From positions 1 through 21,588 of the forward strand of contig JBIKVM010000024.1 of NCBI GenBank assembly GCA_044356825.1: 21,588 nt of DNA, in the 5' to 3' direction. Position numbers and translations under genes: made by a program. The DNA comes from JAUREX01 sp044356825. Lineage in GTDB: Bacteria > Pseudomonadota > Alphaproteobacteria > Rhodobacterales > Rhodobacteraceae. Below the pieces are notes generated by a model. It made no database searches. It was given only the letters and a program-made list of their open reading frames with translations, and had not been told where the DNA came from. Shown piece by piece: positions 7,839-15,222 of the stretch (its first letter is position 1; each line of letters begins with the position of its first letter).

Positions 7839-7923
7839 TGGTGGCCGCTGGGGGAGTCGAACCCCCACGCCCGAAGGCCCTCGATTTTAAGTCGGGTCTG
7901 TCTACCGGTTCCAGCAAGCGGCC
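7839..7923 (-). tRNA. tRNA-Leu (anticodon TAA)
   Basis: The minus strand folds as an 85-base class II tRNA with an encoded CCA. Seen by hand: the 7-bp acceptor stem GGCCGCT/AGCGGCC; T8; the D stem CTG/CAG with the leucine-type loop containing CCGGTAGA; the anticodon loop CTTAAAA giving TAA; a long variable arm GCC-TTCG-GGC; and the T arm GGGGG-TTCGACT-CCCCC. The anticodon stem CCCGA/TCGAG has one C-A mismatch (positions 28 and 42). The tRNA reads UUA, a rare codon in such a GC-rich genome. It lies between the fds operon and the transglycosylase gene, 64 bases downstream of the latter on the same strand. Confidence 0.95.
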
Positions 7924-7987
7924 ACGACGATCATGCTAGGCCGCCGCTCATGCCCCCTCAAGCCATGATCGCGCCGTCACGATCCGG

Positions 7988-8578
7988 TCACGATCCAAGG
8001 ATGGCGCGGACATAGGCGATGGTCTCGGGATAGGGCGGCACGCCGCCGTGGCGGGCCACCGCCTCGGGCCCGGCGTTGTAGGCTGCGAGCGCAAGGCGCC
8101 AGCTGCCGAATCGGTCGAACATCCGCCGCAGATAGCGCGCTCCGCCATCGAGGTTCTGCGCCGGATCATCGCTGTCGACGGCCAGATCGCGGGCGGTCTC
8201 GGGCATGAGCTGCGCAAGGCCCCGCGCCCCCTTCGAAGAGACCGCCTCATGGTTCCATCCCGATTCCTGCTCGACCAGACGCACGAAGAGATCCTCGGGC
8301 ACGCCATGCCGGCGCGCCGCGTCGCGGGCCGCGGCGACGTAGGGGCCACTCTCGCGCCCCTTCAGGGCCGGCAGGTCGCGATCGGGGGTGCCATAGCGGC
8401 TGCTCCAGCGCGTCTCGATCAACCGAAAGGCGGGGGCGAAACGGTCAGCCGGGGGCTTGGCGGAACGGCTGAGCCCCTCGGCGGCAGGCATGGCGGGCCA
8501 GAGAAGCGCAGCGCAGACCGCTGCGAGGGGGGCAGGGCCGGCAAGGGGGCGGATGAATGCTCGGTCGCGACCAGACAT
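7988..8578 (-). CDS. Periplasmic lytic transglycosylase with SLT domain
   Basis: A 196-residue protein that should cleave the glycan strand of peptidoglycan in the periplasm. Residues 1-34 look like a signal peptide: an arginine-rich start, then LAAVCAALLWPAMPA. The SLT (family 1 goose-lysozyme-like) domain spans about 80-196. It has the catalytic glutamate Glu105 in EQESGW, the motif GARGLAQLMPETA at about 117-129, the NLDGGARYL segment, and ALAAYNAGPEAV near the end. The ATG at 8576-8578 is chosen because it gives a sensible signal peptide. A GTG at 8620 would add 14 residues but has no clear ribosome site. This is a stand-alone gene, pointing away from ssb. It is a small member of the family, with no LysM or other binding domain. 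Confidence 0.88.
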   Translation of the reverse strand: MSGRDRAFIRPLAGPAPLAAVCAALLWPAMPAAEGLSRSAKPPADRFAPAFRLIETRWSSRYGTPDRDLPALKGRESGPYVAAARDAARRHGVPEDLFVRLVEQESGWNHEAVSSKGARGLAQLMPETARDLAVDSDDPAQNLDGGARYLRRMFDRFGSWRLALAAYNAGPEAVARHGGVPPYPETIAYVRAILGS

Positions 8579-8661
8579 TCCACGACCATAGCGGGGCAGG
8601 ATCGGGATGGCCAGCGCCACGGTTGCAGCAGGGGGCCAAGGGCGCTAAGGCTTCATTAACC

Positions 8662-8673
8662 CTGGCGCGCCAG
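8662..8673. promoter_or_regulatory. 12-base perfect palindrome upstream of ssb
   Basis: CTGGCGCGCCAG reads the same on both strands. It lies 37 bases before the ssb ATG and just after an AT-containing patch, TTCATTAACC. It could be an operator or part of a 5'-leader hairpin. No alphaproteobacterial LexA box of the GTTC-N7-GTTC type was found here. In DNA this GC-rich a chance origin is quite possible. Confidence 0.3.
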
Positions 8674-8710
8674 ACTGGGCGCCATCGACGGGCCGACAAG
8701 CGGGGGCATC

Positions 8711-9193
8711 ATGGCAGGATCGGTGAACAAGGTCATTCTGGTCGGCAATCTCGGACGCGACCCCGAGGTGCGCAGCTTTCAAGGCGGGGGCAAGGTCTGC
8801 AACCTGCGGATCGCCACATCCGAGAGCTGGCGCGACAAGCAGTCGGGCGAGAAGCGCGAGAAGACCGAATGGCATTCGGTCGCGATCTTCGCAGAAGGCC
8901 TCGTGCGCGTAGCCGAACAATATCTGCGCAAGGGTTCGAAGGTCTACATCGAAGGCCAGCTCGAGACGCGCAAGTGGCAAGACCAGTCGGGACAGGACAA
9001 GTATTCGACCGAAGTCGTGCTGCGCCCCTACAACTCGACGATGGTGCTGCTCGACGGGCGCGACGGCGGCGCAGGCGGGGGCGCCCTGCCCTATGGTGAG
9101 CGCGAGTTCGCCGAGACGGGCGGACGCGAGGCGCCCGCAGGCTTTGGCGGCGGCGGTGCCCGGGGCGACCTCGACGACGAGATCCCGTTCTGA
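8711..9193 (+). CDS. ssb: Single-stranded DNA-binding protein SSB
   Basis: A 160-residue SSB that coats single-stranded DNA during replication, repair and recombination. Residues 4-110 form the OB fold, with the family opening SVNKVILVGNLGRDPEVR, the ATSESWRDK and TEWHSVAIFAEGL strands, and LRKGSKVYIEGQLETRKWQDQSGQDKYSTE split across the following strands. A glycine-rich flexible linker (about 113-150) leads to the acidic tail DLDDEIPF, which docks partner proteins. The length is typical for alphaproteobacteria. It is alone on its strand, with the divergent transglycosylase gene before it and the convergent aroB after a strong hairpin. Confidence 0.97.
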   Translation: MAGSVNKVILVGNLGRDPEVRSFQGGGKVCNLRIATSESWRDKQSGEKREKTEWHSVAIFAEGLVRVAEQYLRKGSKVYIEGQLETRKWQDQSGQDKYSTEVVLRPYNSTMVLLDGRDGGAGGGALPYGEREFAETGGREAPAGFGGGGARGDLDDEIPF

Positions 9194-9222
9194 TCGGCTG
9201 ATCGGACGAGGCTCCCGGGGGC

Positions 9223-9257
9223 GCGCCCTCGGGCCCCATTGAGGGGCCCGAGGGCGC
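9223..9257. terminator. Bidirectional hairpin terminator between ssb and aroB
   Basis: A perfect 15-bp stem pairs 9223-9237 with 9243-9257, with a 5-base loop ATTGA. It lies between the convergent ends of ssb and aroB. There is no T run on either side, so it would work as a stem-only terminator or as a block to 3' exonucleases; this is common in GC-rich genomes. Confidence 0.75.
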
Positions 9258-9299
9258 GGTCTGGCCTGCGGCCATCCCCGCGCGCGACGGTCTTCGGCG

Positions 9300-10418
9300 C
9301 TAGACCTTGCGGCGCGAAGGCTCGAGCACGGCGCGCACGGCCTCGGCTGGAACGTCGCTGGCGATGAAGGCCTCCCCGATGTCGCGGGCGAGGATGAAGC
9401 GCAGGCGGCCGTCCTGCACCTTCTTGTCCTGCGCCATCAGGTTCAGGAGCGCATCGTCGCCCGGCAGATCGCCTGGAATGTCGGACAGATCGGCCTTCAT
9501 CCCCATGGCCGCGAGGTGGGCCCGCACCCGCGAGGGCACCTCCTGTGCGCAGAGGCCGAGGCGGGCCGAGAGATCGAACGCGAGCGCGCAGCCGATTGCC
9601 ACCCCCTCGCCGTGGAGCAGGCGGTCGGAATAGCCCGTCGCGGCCTCGAGGGCATGGCCAAAGGTGTGGCCGAGGTTCAGGAGCGCGCGCTCGCCCTCTT
9701 CGGTCTCGTCGCGTTGCACGATCCCGGCCTTCATCGCGACGGAGCGCGCGACTGCACGGCGCAACGCCGCCCCATCGCCCGCCGCGAGCGCAGGCCCCGC
9801 CCCTTCGAGCCAGGCGTAGAAGTCGGCATCGCCGAGAAGGCCGTATTTCACGACCTCGCCATAGCCTGCGCGGAAGTCGCGCGCTGGCAGGGTGGCGAGC
9901 AATTCGGTGTCGGCCAGAACGAGGCTCGGCTGGTGGAAGGCCCCGACGAGGTTCTTGCCGGCATCGGTGTTGATGCCGGTCTTGCCGCCCACCGAGCTGT
10001 CGACCTGCGCAAGCAGCGTCGTCGGGATCTGCACGAAGCGCACGCCACGGCGCAAGATCGCGCTGGCAAATCCCGCCAGATCGCCAATCACGCCGCCGCC
10101 CAACGCGATCACGAGGTCGCGCCGCTCCACCCGCTGGGCCAGAAGCCATTCGACCGCGCGGATGAGGCCCTGCCAGCCCTTGGTGCCCTCGCCCGCAGGC
10201 AGCGCCAACGCCTCATGCGCGATCCCGGCGGCATCGAGGGCGCGCGTGAGGGCCGGCAGGTGCAGCCGGGCAACCGTCTCGTCGCAGAGGATCGCGACGC
10301 GCGGACGCGCAAGGAGCGGCGCGATCCGCGCCCCCGCCTGCGCAAGCAGTCCCGCGCCGATGACGACATCATAGCTGCGCGCGCCGAGGTCGACGCGAAC
10401 GGTTTCAGCCGGGTTCAT
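9300..10418 (-). CDS. aroB: 3-dehydroquinate synthase AroB
   Basis: A 372-residue enzyme that converts DAHP to 3-dehydroquinate, the second step of the shikimate pathway, using NAD+ and a divalent metal (zinc or cobalt). Seen are the NAD-binding GGGVIGDLAGF (107-117), the substrate segment QIPTTLLAQVDSSVGGKTGIN (about 130-150), and the metal ligands Glu188 (GEVVKYG), His251 (NLGHTFGHA) and His269 (HGEGVAIG). The ATG has AAAGGA 6 bases upstream and lies inside the end of aroK, a 14-base overlap. The two shikimate genes are therefore one transcript starting at aroK. The open frame continues upstream through aroK in another phase; that extension is not real. Confidence 0.97.
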   Translation of the reverse strand: MNPAETVRVDLGARSYDVVIGAGLLAQAGARIAPLLARPRVAILCDETVARLHLPALTRALDAAGIAHEALALPAGEGTKGWQGLIRAVEWLLAQRVERRDLVIALGGGVIGDLAGFASAILRRGVRFVQIPTTLLAQVDSSVGGKTGINTDAGKNLVGAFHQPSLVLADTELLATLPARDFRAGYGEVVKYGLLGDADFYAWLEGAGPALAAGDGAALRRAVARSVAMKAGIVQRDETEEGERALLNLGHTFGHALEAATGYSDRLLHGEGVAIGCALAFDLSARLGLCAQEVPSRVRAHLAAMGMKADLSDIPGDLPGDDALLNLMAQDKKVQDGRLRFILARDIGEAFIASDVPAEAVRAVLEPSRRKV

Positions 10419-10995
10419 CGGAGATCCTTTCAAGGGCATCGGGGCGGGCCGCGGCAATCGCCTCGAGCACGCGCGCGGCCATCGCCTCGACGCTGAGGCC
10501 CGCCTCGGCATCGACCGCGAGATCGGCCTCGGCGTAGACGGGATTGCGTGCGGCGCAGAGCGCGCGCAGCGTCTCGCGCGGGTTCTCGGTCTGCAGAAGG
10601 GGGCGGGTCGTCTTGTGGCGGACGCGCTGCCAAAGCAGCGCCTCGTCGGCGCGCAGCCAGACCGAGACGCCGGCGGCGGCGATGGCGGCGCGGTTGACGG
10701 GCTGCATCCACGCCCCACCGCCGGTCGAGAGCACCGCGGGCGGCCCTGCAAGAAGCCGCGCGATCACTTGCGATTCCTTCAGCCTGAAGAAGGCCTCGCC
10801 GTCGCGCGCGAAGATCTCGGAAATGCTCATGGCGGCGGCGGTCTCGATCTCGGCGTCCGAATCAAGGACGGGCACATTCAGCACGCGGGCCAGTTGCGTC
10901 CCGACCGCCGTCTTGCCCGATCCCATCATCCCCACGAGCACAACCGTCTTGCGCAGCCGCCAGACCATGGGCTTTCCCGCTTTCTTCACGTCCAT
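10405..10995 (-). CDS. aroK: Shikimate kinase AroK
   Basis: A 196-residue P-loop kinase that phosphorylates shikimate at the 3-hydroxyl with ATP, in the cytosol. The Walker A motif is GMMGSGKT (22-29). The shikimate-binding residues appear as the DSD motif (45-47), Arg in AFFRLKE (about 69-74) and GGG (92-94). The lid segment around RHKTTRPLL carries the expected arginines. The start at 10995 gives a 19-residue N-terminal lead before the first strand. An in-frame ATG at 10968 is an alternative, and neither has a strong ribosome site. The 3' end overlaps aroB by 14 bases. Across an 83-base gap lies the divergent 46-residue peptide gene. Confidence 0.95.
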   Translation of the reverse strand: MDVKKAGKPMVWRLRKTVVLVGMMGSGKTAVGTQLARVLNVPVLDSDAEIETAAAMSISEIFARDGEAFFRLKESQVIARLLAGPPAVLSTGGGAWMQPVNRAAIAAAGVSVWLRADEALLWQRVRHKTTRPLLQTENPRETLRALCAARNPVYAEADLAVDAEAGLSVEAMAARVLEAIAAARPDALERISDEPG

Positions 10996-11078
10996 GCGCT
11001 GAATGGCGTGAAGTCGGGCAAAAAGCCATATATGAATCGTCGCACGAGCAGGTGGCGAACCGGAAAACGGGTGCTGGA
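10996..11078. promoter_or_regulatory. Divergent promoter region between aroK and the small peptide gene
   Basis: This 83-base gap must hold start signals for aroK-aroB (minus) and, unless transcription enters from outside, for the plus-strand group leading to xerD. It has an AT-rich centre with the palindrome CATATATG at 11027-11034, which could serve as a -10 element in either direction. No convincing -35 box was found at standard spacing. Confidence 0.35.
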
Positions 11079-11219
11079 ATGAGGATGCTGAAGGCTGTGG
11101 TCGTGCTTGCCGTCGCGGGCTTCGTCGGGCTTGTCACCTTTGCCTATCTTGGCGACCTTGCGCCCGAGCGCGTCGAACTGGTGACGCCGCTGGCAGGCGG
11201 GGCGGGCGATGGGCGCTGA
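11079..11219 (+). CDS. 46-residue membrane-anchored peptide of unknown function
   Basis: A short open frame, MRMLKAVVVLAVAGFVGLVT and onward, with one hydrophobic segment at residues 4-23 followed by a short polar tail (GDLAPERVEL). It is most likely a single-pass inner membrane peptide with its tail in the periplasm, or an uncleaved signal anchor. It is believed real because it is the first frame after the divergent promoter, has a membrane-protein composition, and overlaps the next gene by 11 bases. I have a recollection of similar small proteins at this place beside xerD in Rhodobacteraceae, but cannot verify it here. No function can be assigned. The overlap points to coupled expression with the exported protein that follows. 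Confidence 0.65.
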   Translation: MRMLKAVVVLAVAGFVGLVTFAYLGDLAPERVELVTPLAGGAGDGR

Positions 11220-12849
11220 AGGGGGCCGAAGGCAGGGTGTCGGGCTGCTGGCCGCGACAGGGGTTCTGCTGTGGAGCCTCGAGGCGCGGGCGCAAGAGCC
11301 GATTTCGGCCATAGACTGGCTGACCGAACGGCTACGCGGAAACGCGCAAAGCGAACCTGGCCTGCCACCGGTCGATTCGATCGAGGACGGCTTCATTCCC
11401 GACCAGACCGGTCCCCTGCCCCCCGCGCCGATCGAGGCAGGCCCCCTTGCGGGCCAGGGTGGCGGCGCGATCCGCACGACCGTCCTTGCCGGATCGAGCC
11501 CGGATGCGGCCGGCCTGTTCCCCGCAACCGACGCCGGGCTCTCGCCCGGTTTCTGGGGCGAGGCGACGCGGGACGAGGCGATCGGGGCCATCTTGCCGCC
11601 GCGCGACTATGCCCTCGCGGCGCTGCGCGACCTCTATCGGCGGATCTTGCTGGCCGAGTTCTCCCCGCCCGAAGGATCGGATGCGAGCGGCGCGCTGCTG
11701 GCGGCCCGTGCAGAGGCGCTGATCGCGACCGGGGCGGTCGATCAGGCAGCGGCCCTCATCGCGCAGGGCTCGGCCGGCGGACGTACGCCGCCCAAACTGG
11801 TCCAGAGTGCCTTCGATACGGCGCTGCTCATCGGCGACGAGGCGCGCGTCTGCGCCGAGATTGCCGCTGCCCCCGGCCTTGCGCGCGATCTGGCGCTGCG
11901 GGTCTTCTGCCTCGTCCGGGCGGGGGACTGGAACGCGGCCGCCCTCACGCTCGAGATCGGGCGAAGTCTGGACCGGATCGATCCCGCGCGTGCGCAACTG
12001 CTTGCGTTCTTCCTCGATCCCTCCCTGATCGAGGAGAGTGACACGCCGCCACCGCAGCCCGAACCGCTGACGCCGCTCGATTGGCGGCTACTCGAGGCGG
12101 TCGGCGAGGCGCTGCCGACGCAGGGGCTGCCGCTTGCCTTCGCGCATGCCGATCTGGGCGGTGGCGCGGGGTGGAAGGCGCGCATCGAGGCGGCCGAACG
12201 GCTCGCACGCGTCGGCGCGATCGGGCACGGGGTTCTCTTCGGGATCTACACCGAGGCGCGCCCGGCGGCCTCGGGCGGTATCTGGACGCGCGCCTCGGCG
12301 GTCGGGACACTCGATGCCGCCCTCGAGAGCGGCGACGGGGTGGCCATTGCGGCCGCGCTCGGGGAGGCGTGGACGGCGATGTCGGCGGCGGGGCTGCACG
12401 TGCCCTTCGCGCGCCAGTATGGCGAGGTCCTGGCAGAGCGCGACCTGCCGCCCGAAGCCGCGGCGCTTGCGTTTCGCGTGGGGCTTTTGTCCGAGGGAGC
12501 GCGCCGGATTGCGGCCGATGCCCGCCCGACCGACGCCGAGGGGCTGATGCTGCGCGCCCTCGCGCTCGGGATCGAGGCGGACCTGCCCGCCGATCCCGTT
12601 GCGCGCGATGTGGTGCTTGCCCTCACGGCGGCCGAGCCGTCGGCCTTCGTACCACCGGGGATGGCTGCCGAAGTGGCGCGCGGGCGCTCGGCGCTTGCGC
12701 TGCTGACGGCGCTCGATGCCGTCGATGCCGCAGCAGCGGGCGATGCGGGGGATCTTGCCGGGGCGCTCGCGCTGATGCGGTCGGTGGGCCTCGATCGGGT
12801 CGCGCGGGCAGCTGCGCTCGAACTCCTGCTGATCGAGCGGCGGGGCTGA
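11209..12849 (+). CDS. Exported alpha-helical protein of unknown function (546 residues), upstream of xerD
   Basis: I do not recognise a named family. Residues 1-28 look like a signal peptide: GGRRQ, then GLLAATGVLLWSLEARA with likely cleavage before Gln29. The mature protein should therefore be periplasmic. Residues about 30-110 are Pro/Gly-rich and probably flexible. From about 120 to the end the chain is Ala/Leu-rich with repeating helix pairs, such as AEALIATGAVDQAAALIAQG and DWNAAALTLEIG, resembling a TPR-like helical solenoid without clear TPR consensus. No catalytic motif is visible. The start overlaps the 46-residue peptide gene by 11 bases, and xerD begins two bases after the stop, so the three genes form one transcript. 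A structural or scaffold role is a guess from the helical-repeat look. Confidence 0.8.
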   Translation: MGAEGGRRQGVGLLAATGVLLWSLEARAQEPISAIDWLTERLRGNAQSEPGLPPVDSIEDGFIPDQTGPLPPAPIEAGPLAGQGGGAIRTTVLAGSSPDAAGLFPATDAGLSPGFWGEATRDEAIGAILPPRDYALAALRDLYRRILLAEFSPPEGSDASGALLAARAEALIATGAVDQAAALIAQGSAGGRTPPKLVQSAFDTALLIGDEARVCAEIAAAPGLARDLALRVFCLVRAGDWNAAALTLEIGRSLDRIDPARAQLLAFFLDPSLIEESDTPPPQPEPLTPLDWRLLEAVGEALPTQGLPLAFAHADLGGGAGWKARIEAAERLARVGAIGHGVLFGIYTEARPAASGGIWTRASAVGTLDAALESGDGVAIAAALGEAWTAMSAAGLHVPFARQYGEVLAERDLPPEAAALAFRVGLLSEGARRIAADARPTDAEGLMLRALALGIEADLPADPVARDVVLALTAAEPSAFVPPGMAAEVARGRSALALLTALDAVDAAAAGDAGDLAGALALMRSVGLDRVARAAALELLLIERRG

Positions 12850-12851
12850 AG

Positions 12852-13793
12852 ATGGCGCCGTCAGTTGACCTCGCCGGTGGGCCGGCCGCGATGGAGCACT
12901 GGATTTCAGCCTTTCTCGAGGCAGCCGCCGCCGAACGCGACGCAGCCCGCAACACGCGCCTTGCATATGGCCGGGATCTTGTTGATTTCGCATCATTCCT
13001 GGCCCAAAGGGGCAGCCACTTCCGCACCGCAGCGCAAGCCGATGTGGAAGGCTATCTGGTCGAATGCGATGCGCGCGGGCTGGCGCGGGCGACGCGGGCG
13101 CGCCGGCTTGCCTCGGTGCGCGCGCTGTTCCGCTTCGCCCATGCCGAGGGCTGGCGGGCCGACGATCCGGCGCTGCGACTCGGGGGGCCGGGCCGTGCCG
13201 CGCGTCTGCCCAAGACCCTGACGCAGGCCGAGGTGCTCGCCCTCATCGCCGCGGCTGAGCGGATCGGGCCGGGGCCTGCTCGGGTGCAGACGCTCTGCCT
13301 GCTCGAACTCCTCTATGCCACGGGGCTGCGGGTGAGCGAACTCGTGACCCTGCCGCTTGCCGCCGTGCGCGGCGATCCGGCGACGATCCTTGTGCGCGGC
13401 AAGGGAGGGCGCGAGCGGATGGTGCCGCTGTCGGACACCGCGCGGCGCGCGATCGCGGCGTGGATCGCCCATATCGACAGCGCGGCAACACCGCGCGGCG
13501 CGGGGCGCTTTCTCTTTCCGGGCAGAGGCAAGGCCGGGCATCTGGCGCGCGAGCGCGTGTTCCTCATGCTCAAGGGGCTTGCGGCGGCGGCGGGGATCGA
13601 CCCCGCGCGCGTTTCGCCCCATGTGCTGCGTCACGCGTTTGCGACGCATCTGCTGGCAGGCGGGGCGGACTTGCGCTCGATCCAGACCATGCTCGGGCAC
13701 GCCGACCTCTCGACGACCGAAATCTACACCCACGTCCTCGACGAGCGCCTGCGCGACCTCGTGAAAACGCACCACCCTCTGGCGCGGGACTGA
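12852..13793 (+). CDS. xerD: Tyrosine recombinase XerD
   Basis: A 313-residue site-specific recombinase that, with XerC, resolves chromosome dimers at dif during cell division. The N-terminal SAM-like core-binding domain covers about 15-105 and the catalytic domain about 120-305. All catalytic residues are visible: Arg160 (ATGLRVSEL), Lys184 (GKGGRER), His257 and Arg260 (HVLRHAF), His283 (LGHADLSTTEIY) and the nucleophile Tyr292. The length and the LGHADLSTTEIYTHV block fit XerD better than phage integrases. The ATG at 12852 is two bases after the preceding stop. A later in-frame ATG (residue 14) is possible. There are no att-like repeats or phage genes nearby, so this is the housekeeping enzyme. 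XerC versus XerD cannot be settled with complete certainty by eye. Confidence 0.92.
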   Translation: MAPSVDLAGGPAAMEHWISAFLEAAAAERDAARNTRLAYGRDLVDFASFLAQRGSHFRTAAQADVEGYLVECDARGLARATRARRLASVRALFRFAHAEGWRADDPALRLGGPGRAARLPKTLTQAEVLALIAAAERIGPGPARVQTLCLLELLYATGLRVSELVTLPLAAVRGDPATILVRGKGGRERMVPLSDTARRAIAAWIAHIDSAATPRGAGRFLFPGRGKAGHLARERVFLMLKGLAAAAGIDPARVSPHVLRHAFATHLLAGGADLRSIQTMLGHADLSTTEIYTHVLDERLRDLVKTHHPLARD

Positions 13794-13829
13794 TGCGCCG
13801 ACCCGACCCAACCTTCAGGAACTGAGACC

Positions 13830-15125
13830 ATGGATCCATCCCCCATCGACACCGGCATCTGGCTGACGGCAGGCGCGATCCTCGCGCTGCTGGTCATGTC
13901 GGCCTTCTTCTCGGGGTCCGAGACGGCGCTGACGGCCTCGTCGCGCAGCAAGCTCAAGGCGCAGGCCGACAAGGGTTCGCGCGCCGCGGCCGTGGCCATG
14001 CGCGTGCTCGAGGACAGCGAGCGGATGATCGGCGCCATCTTGCTTGGCAACAATGTCGTCAACATCCTGTCGGCCTCGCTCGCAACGGCGCTGCTCACGC
14101 GGATGTTCGGCGATTCGGGCGTCGCCATTGCGACGGTCGGGATGACGGCGCTCGTGCTCATCTTCGGCGAGGTGCTGCCCAAGACCTTCGCGATCTCGAA
14201 CCCCGAACCGCTGGCGCTGCGGGTGGCGCCTGTGATCCGCATCCTGATCCTCATCTTCTCGCCCATTGTCACACTGGTGCGGCTGTTCGTGCGCGGGATC
14301 CTGCGCGTCTTTGGCGTGCGCACCGATCCCGACAGCCACATCCTCGCGCTGCGCGAAGAGATCGCGGGCGCGATCGCGCTCGGCCATTCCGAGGGTGCGG
14401 TGGAGAAGGAGGACCGCGACCGCCTGCTCGCCACGCTCGACCTATCAGACCGAACGGTTGAGGAGGTGATGCGCCACCGCAGCCAGGTCGAGATGATCGA
14501 CGCCGAACTTCCGCCCGACGAGATCGTGAACCAGGTCCTCGCTTCACCGCATTCGCGCCTGCCGATCTATCGCGACGAGGTCGAGAACATCCTCGGGGTC
14601 GTCCACGCCAAGGACCTGCTGCGCGAGGTCAACCGCCTTGCCCAGGCCGAAGGGCCCGAGCGCGAGGCGGGGCTCGACATCCTCAAGGTCGCGCGCAAGC
14701 CCTATTTCGTGCCCGAGACCACCCCGCTTGACGAACAGATGCGCCAGTTCATGAAGCGCAAGGCGCATTTTGCCCTCGTCGTCGACGAATACGGCGCGTT
14801 GCGCGGCCTCATCACGCTCGAGGACATCCTCGAGGAAATCGTGGGCGACATCTCGGACGAATTCGACGTGCGCGCCGCCCCTGCCCCGCAGCGTTCCGAG
14901 GGGGGCGACTTCATCATCGACGGGGCAATGACGATCCGCGACCTCAACCGCGCGATGGACTGGCAGTTGCCCGACGACGAGGCCAACACCATCGCGGGGC
15001 TCGTGATCCATGAGGCGCAGACGATCCCGGCCGAGGGGCAGGTCTTCAGCTTTCATGGCTTCCGTTTCGAGGTCATGACCCGGCGCGAGAACCGCATCGC
15101 GCGCCTCAAGATCCGGCCGCTCTGA
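13830..15125 (+). CDS. CorC/HlyC-family membrane protein with DUF21 and CBS domains
   Basis: A 431-residue inner membrane protein of the family often annotated as hemolysin or magnesium/cobalt efflux protein CorC; members studied elsewhere are Mg2+ transporters of the CNNM/CorC type. Residues 10-155 form the DUF21 membrane domain, with the hallmark FSGSETALTA (27-36) and GEVLPK (113-118) motifs and several hydrophobic spans. Two CBS domains follow, at about 208-265 and 288-345, with HSRLPIY and the ALVVDEYGALRGLITLEDILEEIVGDI block. The C-terminal CorC/HlyC domain is at 355-431. It starts 36 bases after xerD with AGGAA upstream, and may share its transcript. The haemolysin label is historical and does not imply a toxin. 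The transported ion is inferred from the family. Confidence 0.92.
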   Translation: MDPSPIDTGIWLTAGAILALLVMSAFFSGSETALTASSRSKLKAQADKGSRAAAVAMRVLEDSERMIGAILLGNNVVNILSASLATALLTRMFGDSGVAIATVGMTALVLIFGEVLPKTFAISNPEPLALRVAPVIRILILIFSPIVTLVRLFVRGILRVFGVRTDPDSHILALREEIAGAIALGHSEGAVEKEDRDRLLATLDLSDRTVEEVMRHRSQVEMIDAELPPDEIVNQVLASPHSRLPIYRDEVENILGVVHAKDLLREVNRLAQAEGPEREAGLDILKVARKPYFVPETTPLDEQMRQFMKRKAHFALVVDEYGALRGLITLEDILEEIVGDISDEFDVRAAPAPQRSEGGDFIIDGAMTIRDLNRAMDWQLPDDEANTIAGLVIHEAQTIPAEGQVFSFHGFRFEVMTRRENRIARLKIRPL

Positions 15126-15222
15126 CGGGGTGTGACGGGGGATGTAACGGGCGGACCTATACAAGGGGCGCGAATGGGCCTATCTGGCGGCCCTGCCGCG
15201 ACCCGCGGCGAAGGATCCCCCC

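Noticed and set aside
12852..13793. XerD as an integrase of a mobile element, with tRNA-Leu as its attachment site
   Set aside because: The sequence fits housekeeping XerD, the tRNA is about 5 kb away, and no direct repeats, phage or transfer genes were seen.
15126..15222. Promoter with TATACA at about 15161 before the helicase gene
   Set aside because: No -35 element at usable spacing could be found, so it was not listed as a feature.
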